A program made the position numbers and the translations under genes. Shown piece by piece: positions 29,305 through 38,753 of a stretch of DNA of 64,000 nucleotides (position 1 is the stretch's first letter; each line of letters opens with the position of its first letter). The DNA comes from Paracoccus caeni (GTDB lineage: Bacteria; Pseudomonadota; Alphaproteobacteria; Rhodobacterales; Rhodobacteraceae): the NCBI RefSeq assembly GCF_016629665.1, contig NZ_JAEPRQ010000006.1, positions 62,001 to 126,000 of the forward strand. Reading direction: 5' to 3'. The notes under the pieces are model-generated. The model saw only the letters and a program-made list of their open reading frames with translations, was not told the origin of the DNA and ran no database searches.

Positions 29305-30336
29305 TCATCTCTGAGGGGCAGCCGTTCTGAGGCTATCCAGCAGAACCTGCATATCCTCTGGCAACGCGCTGTCGAAGCTCATCATTTCGTCGCTCACCGG
29401 ATGCCGGAAGCCCAGATGCGCGGCATGCAGCGCCTGACGCGGGAACCGGGTCGCGGCCTCTGCCGCCGCGCCAAGCGCCTTGGCCGAGGCGCGCCGCGCG
29501 CCGCCATAGACCGGATCGCCGATGAGCCCCAGACCGGCATGGGTCATGTGAACCCTGATCTGATGCGTTCGACCCGTCTCAAGCTGACATTCGACCAGCA
29601 TTGCCGAGGGTGGCGTTCCGAACACCTCAAGCATCCGCGCCCGCGTCACCGCATGGCGGCCCTTGTCGAAATAGACCGCCTGCCGCTGCCGGTCGGTGGC
29701 GTGGCGCGTCAGGCGAGAGGTGATCTTCAGCACGCCCCCCGGTTCGAAACTGACCCCCGGCACGCCACGCAATCGGGGATCGGCGGCGTCGATCACGCCA
29801 TGCGCCAACGCCAGATAGCGGCGTTCGGCGGTATGCGCCTCGAACTGCGCGGCCAGACCGTGATGGGCGCGGTCGGATTTCGCCACGACCAGCAGACCCG
29901 ATGTGTCCTTGTCGATCCGATGCACGATGCCGGGCCGCCGCTCGCCGCCGATTCCCGACAAGGTCTCGCCGCAATGGGCCAGAAGCGCGTTGACCAGCGT
30001 GCCATTCGGGCTGCCCGGCGCGGGATGGACGACCATTCCGGCGGGCTTGTCGATCACAATCAGGTCAGAATCTTCATAGGCAATGACCAACGGGATCGCC
30101 TCGGGCCGGGTCTCGACCGGCTCGGGATCGGGCAGGGCGATGTGGTATTCCTGACCCTCGGCAACCTTGGCCTTGCCGTCGCGCACCACGCCATCGGGGC
30201 CGGTAATCGCGCCATCGGCAATCAGTTTCGACAGGCGAGACCGCGACAATGCGGCTTCCTCTGGCACCGCGACGGCAAGCGCCTTATCAAGCCGGTCAGG
30301 CGGATCGGCCGGGATGGTTACGACAAGGTTCGACAT
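29305..30336 (-). CDS. 23S rRNA pseudouridine synthase, RluD family
   Basis: 343 residues. An N-terminal S4 RNA-binding domain (about 1-70, [14 protein letters not shown]) precedes the catalytic domain with [15 protein letters not shown], the catalytic-aspartate motif [15 protein letters not shown] and the C-terminal [19 protein letters not shown]. RluD makes pseudouridines in helix 69 of 23S rRNA. RluC-like specificity cannot be excluded. Its ATG overlaps the ATG of the divergent neighbour, leaving no spacer. Confidence 0.9.
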   Translation of the reverse strand: MSNLVVTIPADPPDRLDKALAVAVPEEAALSRSRLSKLIADGAITGPDGVVRDGKAKVAEGQEYHIALPDPEPVETRPEAIPLVIAYEDSDLIVIDKPAGMVVHPAPGSPNGTLVNALLAHCGETLSGIGGERRPGIVHRIDKDTSGLLVVAKSDRAHHGLAAQFEAHTAERRYLALAHGVIDAADPRLRGVPGVSFEPGGVLKITSRLTRHATDRQRQAVYFDKGRHAVTRARMLEVFGTPPSAMLVECQLETGRTHQIRVHMTHAGLGLIGDPVYGGARRASAKALGAAAEAATRFPRQALHAAHLGFRHPVSDEMMSFDSALPEDMQVLLDSLRTAAPQR

Positions 30337-30640
30337 GGCTCAGGATGATAGCGACTGGAAAAAGGTGGCGAAAGAGGTGCCCGAACTGCGGCTGTTGAAG
30401 GCGCTGGTGACCGGGCTGGCCTTGGTCATGGGTCTGGGGATGATCGCCATCGTGGCGCTGTTGTGGATGCGGTTCGGTCAGGCGGAGCTGCCGGAACTGC
30501 CCGCGAATATTGAGCTTCCGGCAGGCGCGGGCGTCGATGCGGTGACCTTTGCCCGCGATTGGATCGTCGTCGTCACCGACGCGGGCGAGGTGCTGCTTTA
30601 CGACCGTGCAGGCGCGCTGAAGGACCGCGTTCAGCCCTGA
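30335..30640 (+). CDS. DUF6476-like single-span membrane protein
   Basis: 101 residues: charged N-terminus (DDSDWKKVAKEVPELR), one membrane span (LVTGLALVMGLGMIAIVALL), then a short periplasmic domain with strands WIVVVTDAGEVLLYDRAG. This layout fits the DUF6476 family of Rhodobacteraceae; the name is from memory. The ATG shares two bases with the rluD start on the other strand. Its end overlaps the opposing ubiK-like gene by 10 nt. Confidence 0.72.
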   Translation: MAQDDSDWKKVAKEVPELRLLKALVTGLALVMGLGMIAIVALLWMRFGQAELPELPANIELPAGAGVDAVTFARDWIVVVTDAGEVLLYDRAGALKDRVQP

Positions 30641-30885
30641 GCGCCGCGACCGGCTTCCAGCGCATCAAGCCGGGCTTTCAGTTCGGCATTCTCTGTCCGG
30701 GCCTTGATCGCCATTTCGCGAACCGCCTCGAATTCTTCGCGGGTGACGAAATCGCGGTCGGCCAGCCAGCGGTCGACCCAGCCATTGACGGCGGTTTCGG
30801 CTTCGGACTTGGCGCCCTGGGCCACGCCCATCGCATTGGTCATCAGCTTCGAGATATCGTCAAAGAACTTGTTCTGCGTCGTCAT
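30631..30885 (-). CDS. ubiK: Accessory factor UbiK family protein (BMFP domain)
   Basis: 84 residues. Amphipathic N-terminal helix (KFFDDISKLMTNAMGVAQGA), then REEFEAVREMAIKARTENAEL leading into a C-terminal coiled coil, the BMFP/YqiC layout. UbiK assists ubiquinone synthesis proteins and forms trimers on the membrane. Length is normal. It stands between two plus-strand genes and converges with the DUF6476-like gene. Confidence 0.86.
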   Translation of the reverse strand: MTTQNKFFDDISKLMTNAMGVAQGAKSEAETAVNGWVDRWLADRDFVTREEFEAVREMAIKARTENAELKARLDALEAGRGAQG

Positions 30886-31013
30886 ATGCCTTGGCCTCTG
30901 GCGTTGTTCGCCCTCTATATGGGCCGGTTCGCCCGCCGGTTCAATCCGGGCTTCGATGTTGACACCGCGCCCGGCGCGGCTAGCGTGCGCCCCGAATTAG
31001 AAGCCGAGGCCCA

Positions 31014-31907
31014 ATGATCCCCTTCCCGAATATCAGCCCCGAGATCTTTACCATCAATCTGGGCGGGCTGTCGCTGTCCTTGCGCTGGTATGCGCTGGCC
31101 TATCTGGCCGGGCTGCTGATCGGCTGGCGGATTCTGATCCGGATGATGCGCGGAAACGCCATCTGGGGCGACCGCGCACCGATGCAGCCGCGGCAGGTCG
31201 ATGATCTGCTGACATGGGTTATTCTGGGGGTGATCCTTGGTGGGCGGCTGGGCTTCGTGCTGTTCTACGAGCCGGGATATTACCTGTCGAACCCGCTTCA
31301 GATCCTGAAAGTCTGGGAAGGCGGGATGAGCTTCCACGGCGGTTTTGCCGGGGTAATCGTCGCCACCTGGGCCTATTGCCGCGCGAATGGCATCCCGCCG
31401 CTGCGGCTGGCCGATGCCATGGCGGTGGTGGCGCCGATCGGGCTTTTCTTTGGACGGGTGGCGAATTTCATCAATGCAGAGCTTTGGGGCCGTCCCACCG
31501 ATGCGCCCTGGGGCGTGATCTTCCCCGGAGAGGCGGCACAGAACTGTGCAGGCGTCGAGGGGCTTTGCGCCCGCCACCCAAGCCAGCTTTACGAGGCGGG
31601 GCTTGAAGGCCTGCTGCTGGGCCTGATCCTGTGGGCGCTGGTGCGCAGCGGCGGTTTGCGCCGTCCCGGCCTGTCTTTCGGAATTTTCCTTGCAGGTTAT
31701 GGTCTTGCGCGCATGTTCGTCGAATTGTTCCGGGTGGCCGATGCGCAGTTCATCACCCCTGACAACCCGCTGGGCCATGTCATCGGCGGGCCGGTCATCG
31801 GACTGACCATGGGACAGGTTCTGTCCCTGCCGATGGTGCTTCTGGGCCTGATCTTCATCTTCCGCGCATTGCAGCGCCCCCGCATTCCGGCCACGCTTAC
31901 CGCATGA
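31014..31907 (+). CDS. lgt: Prolipoprotein diacylglyceryl transferase Lgt
   Basis: 297 residues, inner membrane enzyme that attaches diacylglycerol to the lipobox cysteine of prolipoproteins. Seen: seven hydrophobic segments, [18 protein letters not shown], the essential HGGFAGV motif, the Lgt signature [17 protein letters not shown], and [14 protein letters not shown]. The stop overlaps the following ATG by 4 nt. Substrates include the lipoproteins encoded at 19.3, 41 and 54.4 kb. Confidence 0.96.
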   Translation: MIPFPNISPEIFTINLGGLSLSLRWYALAYLAGLLIGWRILIRMMRGNAIWGDRAPMQPRQVDDLLTWVILGVILGGRLGFVLFYEPGYYLSNPLQILKVWEGGMSFHGGFAGVIVATWAYCRANGIPPLRLADAMAVVAPIGLFFGRVANFINAELWGRPTDAPWGVIFPGEAAQNCAGVEGLCARHPSQLYEAGLEGLLLGLILWALVRSGGLRRPGLSFGIFLAGYGLARMFVELFRVADAQFITPDNPLGHVIGGPVIGLTMGQVLSLPMVLLGLIFIFRALQRPRIPATLTA

Positions 31908-32962
31908 ACGCGCTGGCCCGGATCATCGCGCAGCGCATTCGCGCGACCGGGCCAATAACGCTGGCCGATTATATGGAGCTGTGCCTGCTGCATCCACAGC
32001 ACGGCTATTACAGCACCCGCGACCCATTCGGACAGGCGGGAGACTTCACCACCGCCCCCGAAATATCCCAGATTTTCGGTGAGTTATGCGGCCTTTCCTT
32101 GGCGCAGTCATGGCTGGATCAGGGAAGCCCGCAGCCCTTCACGCTGGCCGAATCGGGGCCGGGGCGCGGCACATTGATGGCCGATATGCTGCGCGCCATT
32201 GCGAAAGTGCCGGGCATGCACGACGCGGCTAAGGTGACACTGATCGAGGCATCGCCGCATCTGCGACAGCTTCAGCGTCAGAAACTGGGGCAGGTCACGC
32301 ATCTGGATTCGGTCGAGGATTTGCCGCAGAAGCCATTGTTTCTGATCGCAAACGAATTCTTCGATGCCCTGCCGATCCGCCAATTCCAGCGAACCGAGGA
32401 GGGCTGGGCCGAACGTATGGTTGGTCTTGGTCCTGAGGGGTTGCAGCTTGGCCTCGGCATGCCGGTCGATCTGCCGCGTGAGGGTAAGATCGGCGACGTG
32501 GTCGAGGATTGCCCTGCGGCGCCCTTAATCGTCAGCGCCATCGCCAGCCGGATTGCCCTGCATGGTGGTGCGGCGATCTTCATCGATTATGGCGGATGGA
32601 ACGGTTTTGGCGATACGTTTCAGGCGCTTCGAGGCCATAAGCCCGAAAGCGTTCTGGCCAATCCGGGGCAGGCGGATCTGACGGCGCATGTCGATTTCGC
32701 GCCGCTGGCCGCCGCGGCGATCCGCGCGGGGGCCGAGGTCTCTCGCCCGATCCATCAGGGCGACTGGCTGCTGTCGCTTGGCGCTGCAGAACGGGCGGCA
32801 CGGCTTCAGGCGGCGGGCGATGACGGGGCGACCGAGGCGCTTCGGCGCTTGACCGATCCGTCGGAAATGGGTCACCTGTTCAAAGCGATGGCCATCTGGC
32901 CGAAAGGGGCGCAGGCGGTGCCCGGTTTCGATCCGCTGAGGCTTCATGCAGACGACACTTGA
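31904..32962 (+). CDS. SAM-dependent methyltransferase, NDUFAF7/MidA family
   Basis: 352 residues. Seen: [20 protein letters not shown] near the start, [20 protein letters not shown], then SAM motif I in [16 protein letters not shown] and the [10 protein letters not shown] block. In mitochondria NDUFAF7 methylates an arginine of the NDUFS2 subunit during complex I assembly; a similar role on NuoD is the likely inference here. Coupled to lgt by ATGA and overlapping pgeF by 17 nt, so lgt, this gene and pgeF form one transcript. Confidence 0.9.
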   Translation: MNALARIIAQRIRATGPITLADYMELCLLHPQHGYYSTRDPFGQAGDFTTAPEISQIFGELCGLSLAQSWLDQGSPQPFTLAESGPGRGTLMADMLRAIAKVPGMHDAAKVTLIEASPHLRQLQRQKLGQVTHLDSVEDLPQKPLFLIANEFFDALPIRQFQRTEEGWAERMVGLGPEGLQLGLGMPVDLPREGKIGDVVEDCPAAPLIVSAIASRIALHGGAAIFIDYGGWNGFGDTFQALRGHKPESVLANPGQADLTAHVDFAPLAAAAIRAGAEVSRPIHQGDWLLSLGAAERAARLQAAGDDGATEALRRLTDPSEMGHLFKAMAIWPKGAQAVPGFDPLRLHADDT

Positions 32963-33710
32963 AATACTGACCCATCCGTTGCTCGACGGCGTCAAACACG
33001 GGTTTTTCACGCGGAAAGGCGGGGCATCCTCGGGACTTTTCGCGGGGCTGAACTGCGGTCGGCGTTCCACCGATCAATCCGACATGGTGCAGGTGAATCG
33101 CGCCCGCGTGGCCGAAGCCATGGGCTTTCCGCCCGAGGCGCTGGCGACGGTGAAGCAGGTTCATTCGGCCGATGTGGTGACTTTGGCCGAGGGCGATGAT
33201 GTCGGGCAGGTTCGCGATATTCATGCGGACGGCATCGTCTCGCGGCGGCGGGATGTGGCATTGGCGGTGCTGACGGCGGATTGTCAGCCGATCCTGCTGG
33301 CCGATCCCGATGCCGGTGTCGTCGGCGCCTGCCACGCAGGCTGGCGCGGCGCACTGGCCGGTGTGATCGAGGCGACGGTGAAAGCGATGCACGCGCTTGG
33401 CGCGGGCCAGATCAAGGCGGTGATCGGCCCAACGATCAGCCAGCGCGCCTATGAGGTCGGCGAAGATTTCATGGATGAGTTCCTGATCGAAGACCCTGCG
33501 TACCAACGCTTTTTCAGCGGCGGCCCGAACGGAAGGCCGATGTTCAACCTGCCGTCCTTCGGGTTGATGAAACTGCGCGAGGCGGGCGTCGAGGCTGAAT
33601 GGTCGGCGCATTGCACCTATTCCGACCCGGAGCGTTTCTTCAGCTATCGCCGCGCCACCCATGAGGGGAAGGCGGATTACGGCAGGCTGATTTCGGCTAT
33701 CGCCTTATAG
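32946..33710 (+). CDS. pgeF: Peptidoglycan editing factor PgeF (YfiH/laccase-domain family)
   Basis: 254 residues. Seen: HGFFTRKGGASSGLFAGLN at the start, VKQVHSADVV, the metal-ligand block VLTADCQPILLADP, GACHAGWRGALAGVIEATV with conserved cysteine and histidine, and C-terminal CTYSDPERFFSYRR. The family, formerly called polyphenol oxidase, removes misincorporated L-serine from muropeptides and can act on purine nucleosides. It is the last core gene before the accessory island. Confidence 0.9.
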   Translation: MQTTLEILTHPLLDGVKHGFFTRKGGASSGLFAGLNCGRRSTDQSDMVQVNRARVAEAMGFPPEALATVKQVHSADVVTLAEGDDVGQVRDIHADGIVSRRRDVALAVLTADCQPILLADPDAGVVGACHAGWRGALAGVIEATVKAMHALGAGQIKAVIGPTISQRAYEVGEDFMDEFLIEDPAYQRFFSGGPNGRPMFNLPSFGLMKLREAGVEAEWSAHCTYSDPERFFSYRRATHEGKADYGRLISAIAL

Positions 33711-34141
33711 GCTCTGGCTTGAATACCGTCCGGGTATCGACGCGGCATAAATGTGGGGGCCGCGCTTTCACTCCAAAGGGATCGTTTGAGATAATCATCG
33801 ATCTTAGTGCAGTTCATCGCATCCAAAAGATGGGATAGGAAAGCGGATTGCTGCATAAAATCGTGATTTTATCAAAAAACAACTGATTATGGCGGAGGGG
33901 ACGGGCCTGATATCCAACCTTCTCCAGTATAAGTCATTGATTTATATAGAAACGGCTCAGGCCCCGCGATACCTCACTGCATGAATGGCGTCGCTCCCGA
34001 CACCTGCGTCGCTAAACGAGGGAGGCGATGCTCTCGTAAGCTGTTGCCGCTCCCCATCTCTCACGGCTAGTCTGCCAAACAGGGTGAGGGCGTGCGGGAA
34101 CAGCCTACGCAGATGTTTCCATTAAGGTATTTGAGGCGTGC
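33711..34141. other. Gene-free left end of the island, with a candidate att half-site
   Basis: 431 nt with no credible gene, more AT-rich than the core (for example 33855-33890). TGGCGGAGG at 33890-33898 is identical to the first nine bases of the complement of the tRNA-Ser 3' end (40686-40694), beginning exactly at the CCA, and the next bases stay loosely similar (about 14 of 19). It could be the old left attachment site of an element that inserted in tRNA-Ser. The match is short and may be chance. Confidence 0.35.
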
Positions 34142-36451
34142 ATGGATGTTCGCAACCAGGAATCCGATCTAAAGCAACTGGCAGAGTTCGTTCACGAAGA
34201 ATGCCAGAAGCGCCTTAAGGCCTACGAAGCACAGCCGCGTGACGCGGCCGAGCATTTCGAGACCGAGAACGAAGTCCTGTCAGGCGGATACGCCTACCGA
34301 CAGTTGTACGAACTGGTGCAGAACGCTGCCGACGCGATCCTCGAGGCCGCGGAGCCCCAAGGGCGGATTCATGTCCGTCTCTCCCACAATCGGTTGGAGG
34401 CGGCCAATACCGGCGCCGCCCTGGATGAACCGGGAATTGTAGCGCTTCTTAATGCCCGCAGCTCCCCCAAGCGCGGCAATCAGATTGGACGGTTTGGTAT
34501 CGGGTTCAAGTCGCTGCTCAAGCTGGGCGGTCGCGTTGACCTAACATCCAGATCTGTAGGTCTGCGCTTCGACCCCGAGGCCTGCCGTGATCGGATTCGT
34601 CGACATCTTGGTCTTGCCAAGGATGCTCCCGCGCCCGGCATGCGGCTTGCCGAGGTGCTAGATCCCGCCGCCGAAAGTAGCCCGCTATCAGAAGCGAGCA
34701 GATGGAACTGGGCAACCACCGTCGTTTCAGCGGAAATTGCGGATGAGACCGCGTTCGAGCGACTAAGCCAGGAGATTGCAGATTTCCCGGCCGAGTTTCT
34801 GCTATTCCTGCCCTCGGCAATCTCCCTCGAGCTGGAAGTGGAAGGTGCTGCACCCCGTCTCTTGACCAAGCGGATTGAAGACGGGCTCGCGGTTGTGAGC
34901 GACGGAACCAACGAGGCCCGATGGAAGGTCTTCGAGGCGTCGGTAAAGGTCGACAGCCCGGCCGCGCGCTCCGACGCAACACACATCCAGGCGAGGGAAC
35001 AAGTTCCACTGTCGTGGGCGGTGCCGGTCGGTGGTCGCGAACAGGCTGGTCGCTTCTGGGCGTTCTTCCCGACAGAAACGCAAAGCCGCACTTCGGGCAT
35101 CCTCAACGCACCGTGGAAACTCAACAGTGACAGGACCAACCTGATCCGAGGTCCATGGAACGAAGCGATCATGCAAGCCGCGGCCGACCTGATAAGCGGC
35201 TCGCTCACGGCGTTGTCGACACCCGAGGACTGTGGGGCCGCCGTAAGTGCGTTCCCGCGTCAACCGGAACGGCAGGACGAAATCGCCGTGCCACTCATTC
35301 GGTCTCTCTGGGACCAGATCGTTTCGTCTGAAGTGTTGGCTGACGTGAATGGCATCCCGCGCAGTCCAAGCCAGCTCCTGCGGCATTTCGTTGAGGACAC
35401 GGAGATCTGCAGATCGTGGGCCGACCTTGCGAGCGCGGATGCGCGGGATCGTTACCTGCATCCAGACTGCTATTCGTCCGAGGCAAGGGTATCGCGATTG
35501 AATGCCCTCGTCACGGAAGCAAAGCGCCGGGACATGCAGGTCTTGGCGAAATCGCCCGCCAATAAATGGCTCGACTGCATTGCGCACACAGATCTCGCCA
35601 TGGCGAGACGGACCTTGGCGTTCACCGGTAACCTATTGAGGGAGAAGTTCAAATACGGACTGTTCAGCGTTCCAGAAGCATGCCTTATACCCACCGCAGA
35701 TGGGGGTTTGGCCGCCCCTTCGGAAGCAGTGATTGTATCCGGATCAGCGCCGCCCGCAGGCTTTCTAGCGGTTGCTGAGGGACTTGTTTCGGACAAGGAG
35801 GCCCGCGATATCCTCGTCAATCTGATGGATGTCACCGAATTGGCATCTGCATCGTGGTCCGACATTCTCGAGGCCTCGCTGACGACCGCCGAGGATTCCA
35901 ATCGGCCAGAAGACTGGGAGAACTTCTGGTACAACATTGCCTCGGCGCCACAGGAAGCGAGGCAGGAATACATTGATGAGCTTGATCTGGAGCGCACCAA
36001 ATTCCGCGCAGTATCCGGAATGTGGACAAGCCGGAGCCTGTTGATCGTACGGGAGAGTCCATCGGGATTTCCCGAGGATCATGTCATGGACCCGCAATTT
36101 CGGCAGCAGATCGAAACCACGGTCCCATCGGGCTGGCTGTCGGAGTTCCCCGGTATCGAAGAGTCCGCGGACCGAGACGATCCGGACTTCAAGGACTATC
36201 TCCGCTTGTTGAGCCCTGGTTTCGATGAGATTTGCAGGGAGCACTCCGGAAGCACGCCACGATACTTACCCAAGTTCTCGAGCTACTCGATCCGCATGCC
36301 GTCAGGGTGGCGGCTGCTTCCGGTGCTGCCTACGGCGAGTTCCGCACAGCTGAGTCGGATGCTGGTGGGTGCGATCGCGCAATTTGCCGAAAATGCGTCT
36401 ATCTCCGAGGCTTGCGCGGCGACAATGGGCGGCGCGAGCGGCGCGACGTGA
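34142..36451 (+). CDS. Sacsin/HSP90-like ATPase protein, C-terminally truncated by a deletion
   Basis: 769 residues. GHKL ATPase motifs lie near the N-terminus: YELVQNAADAIL (N-box), then NQIGRFGIGFKSLLKLGG (G-box), the sacsin N-terminal ATP-binding-like domain at about residues 45-210. The remaining 500 residues have no recognised motif. The last real homology seems to end around SSAQLSRMLVGAIAQF; the final 15 or so residues are read out of frame through the following methylase sequence. GAGG lies 6 nt before the ATG. Such proteins occur in bacterial defence islands, often longer. Less GC-rich than the core, consistent with transfer. Confidence 0.75.
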   Translation: MDVRNQESDLKQLAEFVHEECQKRLKAYEAQPRDAAEHFETENEVLSGGYAYRQLYELVQNAADAILEAAEPQGRIHVRLSHNRLEAANTGAALDEPGIVALLNARSSPKRGNQIGRFGIGFKSLLKLGGRVDLTSRSVGLRFDPEACRDRIRRHLGLAKDAPAPGMRLAEVLDPAAESSPLSEASRWNWATTVVSAEIADETAFERLSQEIADFPAEFLLFLPSAISLELEVEGAAPRLLTKRIEDGLAVVSDGTNEARWKVFEASVKVDSPAARSDATHIQAREQVPLSWAVPVGGREQAGRFWAFFPTETQSRTSGILNAPWKLNSDRTNLIRGPWNEAIMQAAADLISGSLTALSTPEDCGAAVSAFPRQPERQDEIAVPLIRSLWDQIVSSEVLADVNGIPRSPSQLLRHFVEDTEICRSWADLASADARDRYLHPDCYSSEARVSRLNALVTEAKRRDMQVLAKSPANKWLDCIAHTDLAMARRTLAFTGNLLREKFKYGLFSVPEACLIPTADGGLAAPSEAVIVSGSAPPAGFLAVAEGLVSDKEARDILVNLMDVTELASASWSDILEASLTTAEDSNRPEDWENFWYNIASAPQEARQEYIDELDLERTKFRAVSGMWTSRSLLIVRESPSGFPEDHVMDPQFRQQIETTVPSGWLSEFPGIEESADRDDPDFKDYLRLLSPGFDEICREHSGSTPRYLPKFSSYSIRMPSGWRLLPVLPTASSAQLSRMLVGAIAQFAENASISEACAATMGGASGAT

Positions 36452-36483
36452 TCGCCACGGTCTTCCAGGGCTTCGCCAACCGC

Positions 36484-37602
36484 ATGGAAAGCGGCTATCT
36501 GCTGCGCGACGTGGTCAACCTGATCGACGGCATCCATTTCGACTCGTCTGAGGAAGTTCACACGCTCGGTCGCCTCTACGAGACACTACTGCGCGAGATG
36601 CGTGACGCCGCCGGTGACTCGGGGGAATTCTACACGCCCCGGCCTGTCGTGCGCTTCATGGTCGAGGTCACCGACCCGCAGTTGGGCGAGACCATCCTGG
36701 ATCCGGCGTGCGGCACCGGCGGCTTCCTGACCGATGCCTTCCTTCATCTGGAACGCCAGGCCGACACGGTCGAGAAACGCCGCATCCTGCAGGAGGAAAC
36801 CATCCGGGGCGGCGAGGCCAAGTCGCTGCCGTTCCTGCTGTCCCAGCTCAACCTCCTGCTGCACGGCCTGCACGCCCCGCGCATCGACCCCGGCAACGCC
36901 CTTCGCTTCCGCCTGGCCGAGATCGGCGAGGATCAGAGGGTCAATGTCATCCTGACCAATCCGCCATTCGGCGGCGAGGAGGAGGCAGGCATCCTCAACA
37001 ACTTCCCCGAGGACCGGCGCACGGCCGAAACGGCGTTGCTGTTCCTGCAACTGATCATGCGGCGGCTGAAGCGCGCCGGGCGCGGGCGGGCCGCGGTCGT
37101 CGTTCCGCACGGTACGCTGTTCGGTGACGGCATCTCGGCACGGATCAAGGCGGACCTGCTCGAGAAGTTCAACCTGCACACGGTGGTCCGGCTGCGTGAA
37201 GGCGTGTTCGCGCCCTACACGGACATCCCGGCAAACCTGATCTTCTTCGACACGACCGGACCGACGAAGGACATCTGGTACTACGAGATGCCGCTGCCGG
37301 AGGGCCGCAAGAAGTACTCGAAAACGGCGCCCATGGCCTATGAGGAATTTGCGGACTGCCTCGCCTGGTGGAAGAAGCGCGAGCCGAACGAGCGCGCCTG
37401 GAAGGTCTCCGCAGCTGACCTGATTCAGCGCGACGATCAGGATCGTGTCGTCGCCTGCAACCTCGACATCAAGAACCCCCATTCCGGTGAGGTCGTCGAT
37501 CACCGTGCACCGGCCGAGATCGTGGACGCAATCATCGCACAGGAACATCGGATCATCGGCATCATGGACGAGATCAAGGCCGTGCTGGCGGAGCGGGTGT
37601 GA
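36484..37602 (+). CDS. hsdM: Type I restriction-modification DNA methylase HsdM, N-terminally truncated
   Basis: Methylase homology begins abruptly at RRDVIATVFQGFANRM (about 36435), with no start codon nearby in its own family context; the first in-frame ATG after that is at 36484, giving 372 residues. Another in-frame ATG at 36232 lies inside the sacsin-like gene and would add unrelated residues. Seen: GEFYTPRPVVRFMVE, SAM motif ILDPACGTGGFLTDAFL, catalytic ILTNPPFGG. The N-terminal helical HsdM domain, usually well over 100 residues, is missing. The target-base chemistry is intact but assembly may be impaired. Overlaps hsdS (TGATG). Confidence 0.75.
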   Translation: MESGYLLRDVVNLIDGIHFDSSEEVHTLGRLYETLLREMRDAAGDSGEFYTPRPVVRFMVEVTDPQLGETILDPACGTGGFLTDAFLHLERQADTVEKRRILQEETIRGGEAKSLPFLLSQLNLLLHGLHAPRIDPGNALRFRLAEIGEDQRVNVILTNPPFGGEEEAGILNNFPEDRRTAETALLFLQLIMRRLKRAGRGRAAVVVPHGTLFGDGISARIKADLLEKFNLHTVVRLREGVFAPYTDIPANLIFFDTTGPTKDIWYYEMPLPEGRKKYSKTAPMAYEEFADCLAWWKKREPNERAWKVSAADLIQRDDQDRVVACNLDIKNPHSGEVVDHRAPAEIVDAIIAQEHRIIGIMDEIKAVLAERV

Positions 37603-38753
37603 TGTCGCGGACGATAACCATCGACAGGTTTCTGACCAAGTCAGAGGACTGGGTCCAAGTAAAGCCGGATGAAAAATACAAGCAGATTACCGCACGTCTG
37701 TGGGGAAAGGGCCTCACGCTGCGCGGCGAAGTTACGGGGAGCGCGATTGCTGCCGCCCGACAGTACTGCGCCAAGCCAGGTCAGTTCCTGATCTCCAGGA
37801 TCGACGCGCGTCACGGAGCTTTCGGGATCGTTCCAGCAGAACTGGACGGCGCACTGGTCAGCAATGATTTCCCCTGCTTCAACATCGACGCTTCGACGGT
37901 GCTGCCACACTTCTTCGAGTGGTATTCGCGCACGCCTGAGTTCATCGATCTATGTCGCCGAGCGAGCGAGGGTTCGACAAACCGCGTTCGCATGAAAGAA
38001 GCGAAATTCCTGAAGATGACGGTGCCTCTGCCTTCTCTCGACGAACAGCGCCGTATCGTCGAAAAGCTCGACCGGGTCGCGGCGCTGGTGGACGACCGCC
38101 GCAACGCCATCGAGGCGGCCGAGCGCGAAACGCAGGCGCTGCTGCTGAAAGCTTTCCAGCGCGCCATCGACGGCGCCCCCCTGCGCCCCATGCCCCAGGT
38201 CGCGCCGCTGGTGCGCAGGCCGGTCGAGATCGATCTTGACGCGAGCTATCCCGAGCTTGGCGTCCGTTCGTTTGGCCGCGGTACTTTTCACAAGCCCGAT
38301 CTGCTGGGCGCGGACCTAAGCTGGCAAAAGCTCTTCCTTGTTCAGCAAGGCGACCTCGTGTTCAGCAACATCAAGGCTTGGGAGGGGGCCTTCGCGGTGG
38401 CTGGCCCCGATGATCATGGGCGGGTCGGCTCGCACCGCTACCTGACATGCGTTCCCACTCAGGGGCTCGCGACAGCCGATTTCATCTGGTTCTACCTCCA
38501 AGCCTCTGAAGGTCTCGGCAAGGTCCAATCCGCATCGCCTGGAAGTGCCGACAGGAACCGCACTCTGGGGCAAGGAGCGCTGGAGGCGATCACTGTTCCG
38601 ACGCCACCGATCGGCCGCCAGCAATGGTTCGATCGTCTGCATGCGAGGGCCCGCGAAGCCCGCACCATCCGCGCTAGCACTGCGCAGGACGTGGAGGCCC
38701 TGATCCCGGCCATGCTGCACGAGATCTTTAATGGAAAGGCGAACGCCGCATGA
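37602..38753 (+). CDS. hsdS: Type I restriction-modification specificity subunit HsdS
   Basis: 383 residues with the usual two target-recognition domains and helical spacers. First half: WVQVKPDEKYKQITARLWG, ending MTVPLPSLDEQRRIVEKLDR and a coiled helix. Second half: FGRGTFHKPDLLGADLSWQK, ending ITVPTPPIGRQQWFDRLHAR. The LP-x-P-LxEQ-RIV block closes each recognition domain. Each domain would read one half of a split DNA target. Start overlaps the hsdM stop; stop overlaps the HipA-like start by 4 nt. No hsdR lies anywhere in the window. Confidence 0.88.
   Translation: MSRTITIDRFLTKSEDWVQVKPDEKYKQITARLWGKGLTLRGEVTGSAIAAARQYCAKPGQFLISRIDARHGAFGIVPAELDGALVSNDFPCFNIDASTVLPHFFEWYSRTPEFIDLCRRASEGSTNRVRMKEAKFLKMTVPLPSLDEQRRIVEKLDRVAALVDDRRNAIEAAERETQALLLKAFQRAIDGAPLRPMPQVAPLVRRPVEIDLDASYPELGVRSFGRGTFHKPDLLGADLSWQKLFLVQQGDLVFSNIKAWEGAFAVAGPDDHGRVGSHRYLTCVPTQGLATADFIWFYLQASEGLGKVQSASPGSADRNRTLGQGALEAITVPTPPIGRQQWFDRLHARAREARTIRASTAQDVEALIPAMLHEIFNGKANAA

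Noticed and set aside
36232..36483. Extended HsdM start at 36232
   Set aside because: The extra 84 residues are the sacsin gene read in another frame for the most part and do not resemble the HsdM N-terminal domain.
36484..38753. A complete type I restriction-modification system
   Set aside because: No hsdR is present and HsdM lacks its N-terminal domain, so restriction cannot be claimed.
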